NCBI GenBank assembly: GCA_001818155.1 | Contig: MHJU01000014.1 | Coordinates: 1-37,777 of the forward strand | Length of the DNA stretch: 37,777 nt | Source of the DNA: Candidatus Jacksonbacteria bacterium RIFCSPLOWO2_02_FULL_44_20 | GTDB lineage: Bacteria > Patescibacteriota > Patescibacteriia > UBA9629 | Direction: 5' to 3' | Part shown: piece after piece, positions 22,373 through 30,184 of the stretch | How positions within the stretch are numbered: position 1 is the first letter of the stretch | How the letters are laid out: every line of letters begins with the position of its first letter | Notes under the pieces: generated by a model | Told to the model about the DNA's origin: nothing | Seen by the model: the letters and a program-made list of their open reading frames with translations, nothing else | Database searches by the model: none | Made by a program: the position numbers and the translations under genes

Positions 22373-23092
22373 CTATCCCCTATACTGCCGCGACTCCAAA
22401 ACTTTGGTATTCAAAAATAAAAAGAAAAAAATCATTCCTATAAAATACACAACATCTCCGCCACTGATAAGCCCGCCCGAAAGAGTTTGATAATGCGGCA
22501 AAAAACTTACAAAATTCAAAATACTCGCGATTAATCCTGAAAACGGCGCCAACGTGTAATCCTGACCGATTATAAGAAAAATAAATGAAAGCGCAACAGA
22601 TAAAAGAAATGCGACAATCTGATTTTTTGTGATTGACGACATAAACGCGCCAAGCGCGATGATTGAGCATCCAAGAAGATATGCTCCAATATATCCCCCA
22701 ATAATCTCGCCGCCGTCAATGTTTCCAAGAAAGACGACGGTAAGCGCAGTTGGAGCTGTTAAAAAGAGCGTGATGCACAGAATGGCGCACGCGGCTTTGA
22801 ATTTTCCAAACACAGCCTCGGAGTCGCGAATCGGAAGAGTAAGTAAAAGTTCCATGCCTCCGCCTTTTTTCTCATCAGACCATAGCCTCATTGTGAGAGC
22901 TGGCAGAATAATTAAAAAAATCCATGGGATAAGGCTAAAAAATGGACGAAGAGTTACCTGTCCGTTCAGAAAAAACGACCCGAAAAACAGCCAGTTTGCG
23001 ATAACAAGAAATACAACAAGAAAAATATAAGCGATAGGACTGTTAAAATATGAGCGGAGTTCTTTTTTGAAAATGGCGATGATATTGTGCAT
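22373..23092 (-). CDS. ABC-2 type permease (GldF-like)
   Basis: A 239-residue integral membrane protein with six predicted helices. It begins with the ABC-2 permease hallmark IIAIFKKELRSYFNSPIAYI, and MRLWSDEKKGGGMELLLTLP near 68-87 is the coupling segment common to GldF/NosY-type permeases. It would form the membrane pore with the ATPase at 23913-24863 and the GldG-like protein. Two small genes separate it from the ATPase gene, which is unusual for this operon type. Confidence 0.88.
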   Translation of the reverse strand: MHNIIAIFKKELRSYFNSPIAYIFLVVFLVIANWLFFGSFFLNGQVTLRPFFSLIPWIFLIILPALTMRLWSDEKKGGGMELLLTLPIRDSEAVFGKFKAACAILCITLFLTAPTALTVVFLGNIDGGEIIGGYIGAYLLGCSIIALGAFMSSITKNQIVAFLLSVALSFIFLIIGQDYTLAPFSGLIASILNFVSFLPHYQTLSGGLISGGDVVYFIGMIFFFLFLNTKVLESRQYRG

Positions 23093-23102
23093 GTAGTATT
23101 TA

Positions 23103-23342
23103 TCAAGCGGCCTTTTGCAATTGTACAGCTTTATTGATTTGCATTGTAATGTCGTCTCTTCTATTGTCCCACGAATTCAATTTGGACAGTACAAGCTCCA
23201 AAAATCCAACCATCTCTCTCCATTCTTTTTTATCTTGAGCTTGCTCCGCTCTATTCAAAAGATCTCTGATTTCTCGTTCACGAAATTTCCCTAATTTTTC
23301 AATCATTGTCTCTGTATTTTCAGGTCGTGGTGTATCTGCCAT
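23103..23342 (-). CDS. Small charged helical orphan inside the ABC operon
   Basis: A 79-residue soluble protein with no motif I recognise. It is highly charged and helical, with a core REREIRDLLNRAEQAQDKKE near 23-42 and a C-terminal helix NRRDDITMQINKAVQLQKAA; a helical hairpin is plausible. There is no signal peptide or membrane segment. It lies 10 bases before the permease gene and 19 bases after the other orphan, so all are probably in one transcript. The start is an ATG without a Shine-Dalgarno site. Confidence 0.65.
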   Translation of the reverse strand: MADTPRPENTETMIEKLGKFREREIRDLLNRAEQAQDKKEWREMVGFLELVLSKLNSWDNRRDDITMQINKAVQLQKAA

Positions 23343-23361
23343 ATTATTTTATGTATTAGAA

Positions 23362-23835
23362 TTACACCTTCCTTTTCATCCCTCTTTTTTCTGCCTCTTG
23401 GCAAAGGGGTTCTGCCTCTTCTTTAGTGAAACCGGTTTGGGAAATAACATCTTTTACAATCTGTTTTAGTTCAACCCCTGATAGAAATCTACTCTCCGAC
23501 AACCAATCTAACTTAAGCACTTTATCCCCGAAAAGTTCTTCCATGAGAAGTCTGGCACTATTAATTTCTGCTGTATGATTCCGCAACTGTTGTATCAACT
23601 CTAAAACACGTTCTGGATAAATCTTCCTTTGCTCTACTGCGCCCTCTTGCTCCCATTCTTTTTTCACTTGTTTCTCTTCAGCACTCCTAACTCTCTCAAT
23701 AGCATCGCGTTTCTCTTTGTCAATCAAGGCACCACTTTTCTGTAATCTCTCAGCGTATTGTTGTCTTTTTACATCAGAATCTTGATTACTCGCTTTATCT
23801 ACTGCGGATTGATCGGATTGAATTTTTTCCCCCAT
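23362..23835 (-). CDS. Charged helical orphan inside the ABC operon
   Basis: A 157-residue cytoplasmic protein that I do not recognise. Residues 1-75 are rich in Lys, Glu, Gln and Arg and likely form a long helix or coiled coil (RVRSAEEKQVKKEWEQEGAV). Residues 76-157 look more globular (RLLMEELFGDKVLKLDWLSE) and end in a very basic tail GMKRKV. No membrane segment. It follows the ABC ATPase gene by 77 bases and precedes the 79-residue orphan. The shared location suggests the two work together, perhaps with the transporter; no function can be assigned. Confidence 0.68.
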   Translation of the reverse strand: MGEKIQSDQSAVDKASNQDSDVKRQQYAERLQKSGALIDKEKRDAIERVRSAEEKQVKKEWEQEGAVEQRKIYPERVLELIQQLRNHTAEINSARLLMEELFGDKVLKLDWLSESRFLSGVELKQIVKDVISQTGFTKEEAEPLCQEAEKRGMKRKV

Positions 23836-23912
23836 AAAATTTTTTTAAGCCTTGGTTCAGTAAAGACATAAAATTTTGCATCTCTACAAACAAAGACTGT
23901 TTTAATAAATTT

Positions 23913-24863
23913 CTATTTCGTCAACTGTCTAAACACTTCTTCCAAACTGACTCGCTCAACGCGCATTTCCAAAATCGGCGTATCAAGAGAAACCGCGCGG
24001 CGGAAAATGCGCTCGCGAATATCTAAAGAGCCAGTCGCCGTCACTTCAAAACCGAAAATATCAGCTGATTCAGTATCGCGATGCCGAACTTCATGGATGT
24101 CCGGAAGATCAAGGAGCAGTTGATGGATTTTCTCTTTCAGCCCGCGCATCTTAACATACACTGACTGCGCGCTCTCTGATTGGCGTTCCAGTTCGGCTGT
24201 TGTCCCATGAGCGACGATGCGACCTTCGTTTATGATTATCACTCTGTCGCACACCGCCTGCACCTCCTGCAAAATATGAGTGCTTATCATCACGGTTTTT
24301 TCACGTCCAATTTCCCGAATCACGTCCCGCACTTCAGAAATTTGGTTTGGATCAAGCCCGGAGGTTGGTTCGTCTAAAATAAGAATGTCTGGATTATGAA
24401 TAATAGCTTGCGCAAGGCATGTTCTCTGGCGGTAGCCTTTGGAAAGCTCGCCAATCGGGCGACGGACGACGTTCGCGAGCCCGCAAAGTTTCACGACGCG
24501 CGCAAGCGATTCAGCAAGCGGCAGTGATCCGCTATTAAAAGCACTCCTAGCCTTTATCCTGATCGAGCCTATAAACTGAAGATACTCCAAAACTGTCATA
24601 TCATCATAAAGCGGCACTGATTCAGGAAGATACCCGATCTGCCGTTTCACTTCAAGCGGGTGCTCCCAAACCTCAAGCCCGTTTACTTTCACGCTCCCCT
24701 CTGTGGGCGCGGTATAGCCGGTGATAATTTTCATCGTCGTTGATTTCCCGGCGCCGTTTGGTCCCAAAAATCCTAGCACTTCCCCGTCTTGCACGCTGAA
24801 TGAAACATCTTTCAGCGCTTGCAGTAAGCCGTATTTTTTGGAGAGGTGTTCAATGGAGATCAT
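23913..24863 (-). CDS. ABC transporter ATPase (GldA-like)
   Basis: A 316-residue nucleotide-binding subunit that would power the GldF/GldG-like export complex. Numbered from the ATG at 24863 it starts MISIEHLSKKYGLLQALKDV; Walker A is GPNGAGKST near 38-46, the Q-loop is GYLPES near 82, the signature is ELSKGYRQR near 138, Walker B is ILILDEPTSGLD near 158 and the H-loop is ISTHI near 193. The C-terminal 90 residues are the regulatory extension usual in this class. The frame is open upstream to 24968, but that part overlaps the next gene, covers a promoter and is not conserved, so 24863 is chosen. The leader would be about 13 bases without a Shine-Dalgarno site. Confidence 0.9.
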   Translation of the reverse strand: MISIEHLSKKYGLLQALKDVSFSVQDGEVLGFLGPNGAGKSTTMKIITGYTAPTEGSVKVNGLEVWEHPLEVKRQIGYLPESVPLYDDMTVLEYLQFIGSIRIKARSAFNSGSLPLAESLARVVKLCGLANVVRRPIGELSKGYRQRTCLAQAIIHNPDILILDEPTSGLDPNQISEVRDVIREIGREKTVMISTHILQEVQAVCDRVIIINEGRIVAHGTTAELERQSESAQSVYVKMRGLKEKIHQLLLDLPDIHEVRHRDTESADIFGFEVTATGSLDIRERIFRRAVSLDTPILEMRVERVSLEEVFRQLTK

Positions 24864-24880
24864 AAGATTATAATTTGATG

Positions 24881-24910
24881 ATTCTAAAGTAAGATAAGGT
24901 ATTTTGTCAA
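24881..24910 (-). promoter_or_regulatory. Promoter for the GldA-like ATPase operon
   Basis: Minus-strand TTGACA (24905-24910) and TAGAAT (24881-24886) are separated by 18 bases. Transcription would start near 24875, leaving a very short leader before the ATG at 24863. A second TATAAT (24868-24873) lies four bases before the ATG but has no matching -35. Confidence 0.65.
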
Positions 24911-24915
24911 CCTCA

Positions 24916-27483
24916 CTACAAACTGGCTTCAATTGCGCCGAAATCCGCGCGTTTTGATGACGCGCCAAGTTGCGTGCGCTCTAAAATTTCTGCCTCTACT
25001 TCACCGCGAGCTCTGCTATATTTCAAACGCGACAGTTCTTTAATCGCGCGCGCAAGTTCAGGATTTCCGGGGCGAGGAGGAAGTGTAGCCATGTCAAAAG
25101 CGTGCGCCGCTGTGTTGTCTATCAATAATTTCACATACGCGCGATATTTATCAATGTTCACAACATCGTACTCGTTAAACACCGGCGAAAATTCTTTTGC
25201 GAAAATTTCCGCGTCCTCAACGCCGACGCGAAACGCGATGAGCGTGCCGACGTTTCCCAAAACAGCATCCAAAACTTTTTGCTGGCCTTTCTCATCTTTT
25301 AACTGACCAAGATATTGATGCGCGAGAATTAAATCCAGCCTATACTTGCGCGCCTCGGAGAGAATGATTGAAATGGAATCCGTAATGAAATTTTGAAACT
25401 CGTCAATGTAAAGATAAAAATCGTGGCGCTCGGACTCCGGAAGTTCAGCGCGAGAAAGCGCCGCCATCTGTAATTTTGCAACGATAATCAAACCCAAAAG
25501 CGAGCTGTTTACCTCTCCTGTTCTTCCTTTTGACAAATTAATAAGCAAAATTTTCTTCTCGTCCATCACTTTTCTGAAATCAAATCCGCTCTTTTGCTGT
25601 CCGATTATGTTTCGCATCATTTCGTTTTCCACAAACCTGCCTACTTTGGAAATAAGATAGCCCAACATTTCGGACTTATGAAAATCCGTTGTCTGCGCCA
25701 TCTCCTTTTCCCAAAACGACTTCACAACCGGATCTTTTAATTTCGCGACCTTATACTTTTGAAATTCCTTGTCTGTAAACATCCGTGGAATGTCGGCAAT
25801 CGTTCCCGGATGTTCCTCGTCTGCCATTAAAGTGAGCATGACATTTCTCATATTATGCTCAAACATCGGGCCTATCATCTCCGGCGGGAACAGTTTGTAA
25901 AAAATCGCGATCATCTCCTGCACCGCAAAATCTTTCTGATCATCTGTGCGAAACTCCAGCATATTCAAACCCATGGGCCGCTCCATGTCTGACGGATCAA
26001 AATAAATGACGTCGTCAACACGATTTTTGGGAATACATTCCAAAATAGACTCAACCGTCTCGCCATGCGGATCAAGAACGCATATTCCATCGCCGTTTGT
26101 AATATCCTGAATCGCCAAATTTCCTATTACAACAGACTTTCCGCTACCTGAACGCCCGATGATGTACATATGCCGCCTGCGATCCTCGCGTTTGATGCGC
26201 ACTATTCGTTCAATACCACGATAACCGGTTTTGCCGATTATAACTCCGTCTTCTGGCAAATTTGATGGCGGAGACGCGCGTTTTGCGGTTAGCCACACGA
26301 TGTTTGGCGTGTCTGTCCCAGGAAGCGGCATGTGCCAGAGGCTCGCCAGTTCTTCAGCGGAGAGCACGAAAGCCAGTTTCCCGCGCGTAAAGGATCGGAA
26401 AATAAACCGGGAGATCAACGCGCCGGCTCCACGTCGTATCTTGAAACCGTTTCCCTTCTGTCCCCCGTCAAACTGGGCAAACGCGTTTGCTATATTATGA
26501 AGAATTATCTCCCCGTTTCCTGGAATCTCCGAAGATACGACGATCCGAATGTGGGTTGTGTAGCAAAACTGCGACGCTTTATTTTCAATGAGCTTAACTG
26601 TCTCTTCTTCAAGCGGCGAGAGACGATAGTCCTTTTTTTTATCCCATTCTCTGCCTTTTCCAAGATCTTTATCTTTTTTTGAACTTGACGTGAGAGCATA
26701 TTCTGGAATAGAAAGTAACCCGTAAAGCCCTTTTTGAACCAGAGAAAGCGGATTTAACCCTGAAGACATCGCTTGCGACAAATTTTTACCCTGTTGCATG
26801 GCGGACCCGGTGCGCATTCCTTTGCGGCTCCATACGCGCTCTTTAGGACGCGCGAGAATTTGAATCGCGGCTCCGTCCCGTAGGTCAAGTTTGCTCAAAC
26901 TATTTGTAATAGCATTTAACGGATCCGCTTCCAGTTCTCGGTATGTTTTAACAGGAAGAATATCTGGACGGCGAAAATATAGCGCGCAAGCGGAAACCTC
27001 TCCGCGCTCTGTGAAAATATTATAATCGGTTTCAATGCTCACTTCAGCGTCAGGAAATTGGGCGTGGATTTGCTGTTCAACAAATCCGGCAATTTTTCTT
27101 GGGGCGACGATGTAAAAATAAATGAGCCTGTTTTTCACAACGATCTCCAAAGAAAGATAGTGTTCCGGTCCATATAAAAATCGCCGCCACGAATTAGATC
27201 TTTCTACGCCGTAAAGATTTACAAAAAGAGCTTGAGTGAGAGCAATTTTTTGGCGCAGAATTTCAACAGCGCTTCCAGATCCACCTTTTTCTTTCTCTTC
27301 CTTAACTTTTGCCGATTCTTTCGGCATACGGATAAGAAAAATTGTGTCTTTATACTGGGGATCTTCGCGAAGTTTTTGCCTGATACGCGAGCGAATAAAA
27401 AAAAGCGGCGCGATAAACAAAATTGCAATCGCAACCGCTCCAAAAATTATGCTTAATGCAAATGTTAATATAGTCGGGTGCAT
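24916..27483 (-). CDS. TraG/HerA-like membrane ATPase (conjugative-transfer family)
   Basis: An 855-residue P-loop ATPase with one N-terminal transmembrane helix (TFALSIIFGAVAIAILFIAP). Counting from the upstream TTG at 27516, Walker A is GRSGSGKS at 454-461 and CVLDPHGETV follows. The Walker B-like DFYLYIDEFQNF lies near 690 and AHQYLGQLKDEKGQQ near 725. These are features of the HerA/VirD4/TraG superfamily that pumps DNA or protein. CPR genomes often carry such a gene alone; no other type IV secretion genes are visible here. The ATG at 27483 is preferred to a TTG at 27516, because an extended -10 lies in between. Substrate and partners are unknown. Confidence 0.85.
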   Translation of the reverse strand: MHPTILTFALSIIFGAVAIAILFIAPLFFIRSRIRQKLREDPQYKDTIFLIRMPKESAKVKEEKEKGGSGSAVEILRQKIALTQALFVNLYGVERSNSWRRFLYGPEHYLSLEIVVKNRLIYFYIVAPRKIAGFVEQQIHAQFPDAEVSIETDYNIFTERGEVSACALYFRRPDILPVKTYRELEADPLNAITNSLSKLDLRDGAAIQILARPKERVWSRKGMRTGSAMQQGKNLSQAMSSGLNPLSLVQKGLYGLLSIPEYALTSSSKKDKDLGKGREWDKKKDYRLSPLEEETVKLIENKASQFCYTTHIRIVVSSEIPGNGEIILHNIANAFAQFDGGQKGNGFKIRRGAGALISRFIFRSFTRGKLAFVLSAEELASLWHMPLPGTDTPNIVWLTAKRASPPSNLPEDGVIIGKTGYRGIERIVRIKREDRRRHMYIIGRSGSGKSVVIGNLAIQDITNGDGICVLDPHGETVESILECIPKNRVDDVIYFDPSDMERPMGLNMLEFRTDDQKDFAVQEMIAIFYKLFPPEMIGPMFEHNMRNVMLTLMADEEHPGTIADIPRMFTDKEFQKYKVAKLKDPVVKSFWEKEMAQTTDFHKSEMLGYLISKVGRFVENEMMRNIIGQQKSGFDFRKVMDEKKILLINLSKGRTGEVNSSLLGLIIVAKLQMAALSRAELPESERHDFYLYIDEFQNFITDSISIILSEARKYRLDLILAHQYLGQLKDEKGQQKVLDAVLGNVGTLIAFRVGVEDAEIFAKEFSPVFNEYDVVNIDKYRAYVKLLIDNTAAHAFDMATLPPRPGNPELARAIKELSRLKYSRARGEVEAEILERTQLGASSKRADFGAIEASL

Positions 27484-27493
27484 AGGTGAGTTT

Positions 27494-27502
27494 ATTATAT
27501 CA
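27494..27502 (-). promoter_or_regulatory. Extended -10 promoter element for the TraG-like gene
   Basis: TGATATAAT on the minus strand is a perfect TGnTATAAT extended -10; no good -35 is seen. It lies 11 bases before the ATG at 27483, so the mRNA would be nearly leaderless. It overlaps the last codon of rfbD. Confidence 0.5.
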
Positions 27503-28420
27503 CCTTTTAATATCAAGAAAAATGCCGGTCAAATAATCTCGCAACGCGCCTTTCCACTCCCGCATAGGCGATAATTTTGTATTGCGAATAACGCTATATT
27601 GCGGGCGCTTTGCCGGACGCTGGAATTCAAAGGTCGCGCATGGAACGACCAAAGGAGCTTTTTTAATAATACCAAGCTCGTGGGCTTGTTTAAAAATCTC
27701 GCGCGCAAAATCATACCACGAAATTCCCGCAACTGAATGAGTAATTGAGTTTATCTCATTCGCACAATGATAAATCCCGCTCTTTAACTCTCCTCTCCGC
27801 TCAATCAACCATAAAACTTGTTCTGCCAAATCGCCAGTGTATGTGGGTTTCCCGAACTGATCATTAACCACCTTAAATTCCATCTGTCCATCACGAGCCC
27901 GAGTGAGCAGTGTATCTACAAAATTTTTCCCGCCCGCGCCGTAAAGCCACGAAGTCCTTATTATAAAATAATTCAATTCCTTATTCTCAATTCGTAATTC
28001 GCCTGCGCGTTTTGAATCTCCATACACATTCAGAGGATTTATATGCGCCGTATCATCTTCTCTATATCCTTCCGGTTCTTTGCCGTCAAAAATGTAATCC
28101 GTTGAAAAATGGAAAAGAGTTGCCTTTACTTGAGCGCATATTTCTGCAACGTACCAAACTCCTTCTGCGTTCACCGCAAACGCCTTCTCCCGCTCCGTCT
28201 CCGCGCCGTCAACATTAGTATAGCCGGTGGCGTTGATCACAACTTCGGGCTTTAACTTTTGTATTTTCTCATGAACACTTTTTTTGTTCGTAATATCCAA
28301 CTCCCCTCGCCCATATGCGATGATATGAAAAGAAGTCCCTTCCGAGTCATTTTTGTTAAATGCCTTCAAAATCGCCTGTCCAAGCATTCCGTTTTTGCCT
28401 AAGATGAGGATTTTTTGCAC
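27500..28420 (-). CDS. rfbD: dTDP-4-dehydrorhamnose reductase
   Basis: A 306-residue short-chain dehydrogenase; makes dTDP-L-rhamnose, the last step of the pathway, with NAD(P)H. ILGKNGMLGQAI near 6-17 is the nucleotide-binding loop; VVINATGYTNVDGAE near 61-75 and FHFSTDYIFDGKE near 99-111 are diagnostic, and the catalytic Tyr-Lys lies in NVYGDSKRAGE near 131-141. The start is GTG at 28420. It is separated from rfbB and rfbC by an aminotransferase gene, hicBA and a 361-base gap. A heptamer repeat encodes ELRIENKELNYF next to the catalytic motif. Confidence 0.95.
   Translation of the reverse strand: MQKILILGKNGMLGQAILKAFNKNDSEGTSFHIIAYGRGELDITNKKSVHEKIQKLKPEVVINATGYTNVDGAETEREKAFAVNAEGVWYVAEICAQVKATLFHFSTDYIFDGKEPEGYREDDTAHINPLNVYGDSKRAGELRIENKELNYFIIRTSWLYGAGGKNFVDTLLTRARDGQMEFKVVNDQFGKPTYTGDLAEQVLWLIERRGELKSGIYHCANEINSITHSVAGISWYDFAREIFKQAHELGIIKKAPLVVPCATFEFQRPAKRPQYSVIRNTKLSPMREWKGALRDYLTGIFLDIKR
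27971..28003 (-). repeat. GAATTAC-type heptamer repeat inside rfbD
   Basis: The coding strand shows GAATTAC, GAATTGA, GAATAAG, GAATTGA in 7-base steps, encoding ELRIENKELNY. It sits directly after the YxxxK motif, in a loop that varies in length among RfbD proteins. Confidence 0.75.
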
Positions 28421-28488
28421 TGTTCATACGCTTCTATAACTTCTTCCTTGACAAGAAGAAGAAGAAGTAGAAGTGCTAAAATTTGCCT

Positions 28489-28735
28489 ACATTTTCTCAT
28501 TTTTAATTGAAGTTATGGAAAGATGTAGCATAAAAGCCACACCTCACTACGCTCTAACATTTCTAACAGGCAGTAGAGGATTTGTCTGTACGGAATTATG
28601 GTTCATTTCTAACCGAAAGGAGGCAAAATTTCACCGCCTCTGTCAAGAGGCTGGGTTACAAACTTTCTTGAATTAGGATTGAACCCCCCCCAAGCGTTCG
28701 CCTTCAATTGCTGAATACTTGGGGGTTCTTTTTTT
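28489..28735 (+). ncRNA. Candidate small RNA ending at a strong terminator
   Basis: A possible transcript of about 250 bases from the extended -10 at 28474-28482 to the terminator at 28681-28735. The segment CTACATTTTC pairs with GAAAGATGTAG, and GCCTC/GAGGC forms another hairpin. No known RNA family is recognised. Expression is inferred only from the terminator, since all genes nearby run the other way. Confidence 0.3.
28681..28735 (+). terminator. Plus-strand intrinsic terminator
   Basis: GAACCCCC...AAG (28681-28694, with three extra C) pairs with CTTGGGGGTTC (28718-28728) around a 23-base loop and is followed by seven T. The T run is on the plus strand only, opposite to every gene in the window. 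Confidence 0.8.
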
Positions 28736-28759
28736 ACCGCGCAACTTTTTTTCAATCAC

Positions 28760-28783
28760 AAAATCCGCAATTGTGCGGATTTT
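28760..28783. terminator. Bidirectional terminator after hicA
   Basis: AAAATCCGCA-ATTG-TGCGGATTTT is a perfect 10-base-pair hairpin with T runs at both ends. It overlaps the hicA stop codon and could end transcripts from either side. Confidence 0.75.
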
Positions 28784-29000
28784 ATAATTTCATAAACTCA
28801 TCCCGAGAAATTCCTAATTGTTCAATAATCGCCTTAACAAGTGGTACGCCAATGTCTTTTCCATGAGGATTTGGAATAAAAATTTTTTCACTGTCTCTTT
28901 GCATATATTCATGTCTTGTCGCTTGAAAAGGTCCTCTGAAACCAAAATTTCTTAATTTTTGTATTAAGTGTCTTCTTGCAATAGGTGCTAATTTAGGCAT
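28782..29000 (-). CDS. hicA: HicA-like toxin (predicted mRNA interferase)
   Basis: A 72-residue protein of the HicA/YcfA double-stranded RNA-binding-like fold, which cleaves mRNA when free of HicB. It has the family order: LAPIARRHLIQKLRNFGF, then the active-site histidine in ATRHEYM, FIPNPHGKDIGVPLVKAI and the ending LGISRDEFMKL. The ATG at 29000 is chosen because it overlaps the hicB stop by eight bases and is preceded by GAGAG; the frame continues upstream to 29039 inside hicB. Confidence 0.85.
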   Translation of the reverse strand: MPKLAPIARRHLIQKLRNFGFRGPFQATRHEYMQRDSEKIFIPNPHGKDIGVPLVKAIIEQLGISRDEFMKL

Positions 29001-29253
29001 ACTCTCTTTTATGGTCTGTAGTAATGAACGATTTCCCAAATTGAGGTAGGGCGTCTCCTTTTTGCAAACTAATCAAAATGTAATCTTCTATAACTTCAGT
29101 GAGTTTTTCTCGCGCCTCCTCAACAGAATCCGATTGCGCATACGCGCCTGGAAGGTCATGGACATAAGCGCACCAACTACTCGTAGCGGGGTCATATTCA
29201 TATTGCGCCTTTTTTAATAAATTTTCTATGTATTCAAGAATAAAAAGTTTCAT
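28993..29253 (-). CDS. hicB: HicB-like antitoxin
   Basis: An 86-residue partner of HicA with the degraded RNase H-like HicB fold: YEYDPATSSWCAYVHDLPGA near 18-37, then QSDSVEEAREKLTEVIEDYI near 40-59. It binds and masks the toxin. A C-terminal DNA-binding domain found in many HicB proteins is missing. The antitoxin comes first, the less common order for hicAB loci. A perfect palindrome lies 31 bases upstream of its start. Confidence 0.85.
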   Translation of the reverse strand: MKLFILEYIENLLKKAQYEYDPATSSWCAYVHDLPGAYAQSDSVEEAREKLTEVIEDYILISLQKGDALPQFGKSFITTDHKREYA

Positions 29254-29283
29254 ATTACTTGTGTGTTATCTATACTCAATCAA

Positions 29284-29295
29284 AAGTATATACTT
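29284..29295. promoter_or_regulatory. Palindrome upstream of hicBA, candidate operator
   Basis: AAGTATATACTT is a perfect 12-base palindrome, 31-42 bases before the hicB ATG. A -10-like TATAGA (29269-29274) lies between it and the gene, so a protein bound there would block a -35 region. Since this HicB lacks an obvious DNA-binding domain, the binder is unclear. Confidence 0.4.
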
Positions 29296-29310
29296 CGGTT
29301 ACGATACCTG

Positions 29311-30180
29311 TCAATACTGCGCCACATACTCCTCAAACGCCTTCATTAGCGAACGTGTCATAGCGCCGGGAGCGCCTTTCCCGATCACAATATCGTCAAC
29401 GCGAATAACTGGAATGATATTTCGACCCACAGAGGTAATAAATGCCTCGTCTGCGGAGCGAAGCGCCTCATACGGCAGGCGTTCTCTTTTCACAAGAATA
29501 TTCTTTTCTCGCGCGAGTTTAAGCGTAATATCAAGCGTAATTCCGTGAAGTACAGCGCCGTCAAATGGATGCGTGTAGAGAACGCCATCGGAAACAAGAG
29601 AAAAATTAAACGTCGTTCCTTCTAAAATATAATGCGGGGGAGAAACGCTCACAAACAGGGCATCTTGGGCATTATGTTGTTTTACAACAGTTTGATTAGC
29701 GATAACTCCGCCAACGTAATTTAAAAGTTTAACCGATGGAAACTGCCGTTCATACTGATAAGCCGCAAGCGAAATACCGTCTCGATAGAAACTCTCGGGA
29801 CGCGGTTTCAACGGAAATACGATAATGTATAGATGCGCCGGTCCTATAGGAAGAACTCCGATCGCGTCCGCAGGCCCACCGCTAAATAAAATTTCCACAA
29901 AGAGATCGCCGCTTGTCTCTCTATTGTTCTTTGCAACAGTCTCTTCCACAACACGTTTCAACTCTTCTTTGGTATGCGGCATCTCCATATAAATCTCTGC
30001 CGCAGAATCAAAAAGACGATTCACATGATCGTCTAAATGAAATACCTTCCCGCGCACTGTTCGCGCCGCGGTAAAAATGCGATACCCGCGCAAGGTGCCG
30101 AGTATATCGTCCATAAACGGCAATGCTAATTGTTCTGTCTGGACATAGCTCCCGCGAGCGTAAGAAAAAAACGTATCCAT
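29311..30180 (-). CDS. Class IV (branched-chain type) PLP aminotransferase
   Basis: A 289-residue fold-type IV PLP enzyme related to branched-chain aminotransferase (IlvE), D-amino-acid aminotransferase and aminodeoxychorismate lyase. FHLDDHVNRLFDSAAEIYME near 47-66 is the substrate-side segment; the PLP lysine is in VKLLNYVGG near 150; LEGTTFNFSLV near 189 carries the PLP-binding Glu and Asn; HGITLDITLKLA near 214 binds the phosphate. The exact substrate cannot be told from sequence. It starts four bases after rfbB, so it is in the rhamnose operon, where it could make an amino donor or amino sugar precursor, though that is speculative. Confidence 0.85.
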   Translation of the reverse strand: MDTFFSYARGSYVQTEQLALPFMDDILGTLRGYRIFTAARTVRGKVFHLDDHVNRLFDSAAEIYMEMPHTKEELKRVVEETVAKNNRETSGDLFVEILFSGGPADAIGVLPIGPAHLYIIVFPLKPRPESFYRDGISLAAYQYERQFPSVKLLNYVGGVIANQTVVKQHNAQDALFVSVSPPHYILEGTTFNFSLVSDGVLYTHPFDGAVLHGITLDITLKLAREKNILVKRERLPYEALRSADEAFITSVGRNIIPVIRVDDIVIGKGAPGAMTRSLMKAFEEYVAQY

Positions 30181-30184
30181 GAAA

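Larger units (their letters stand above)
28421..28781. other. 361-base intergenic region with plus-strand signals
   Basis: Between hicA and rfbD. It holds a GAAGAAGAAG tract, an extended -10-like TGCTAAAAT on the plus strand (28474-28482), two CATTTCTAAC copies near 28558 and 28611, a hairpin GCCTC-TGTCAA-GAGGC (28637-28652) that can alternatively pair with GGAGGC upstream, a plus-strand terminator and a bidirectional terminator. The plus strand has one open frame of 67 codons (28473-28676, GTG start) that shows no protein-like features; I do not accept it as a gene. Confidence 0.6.

Noticed and set aside
24916-27483. A conjugative element or type IV secretion locus
   Set aside because: Only the TraG-like ATPase is present; there is no relaxase, VirB4 or pilus gene in the window.
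28448-28482. TTGACA with TAAAAT as a full promoter
   Set aside because: Spacing of 23 bases is too long; only the extended -10 was kept as weak evidence.
28473-28676. Plus-strand frame of 67 codons with GTG start
   Set aside because: No Shine-Dalgarno site, no motif, unusual composition and overlap with hairpins; better treated as a possible RNA.
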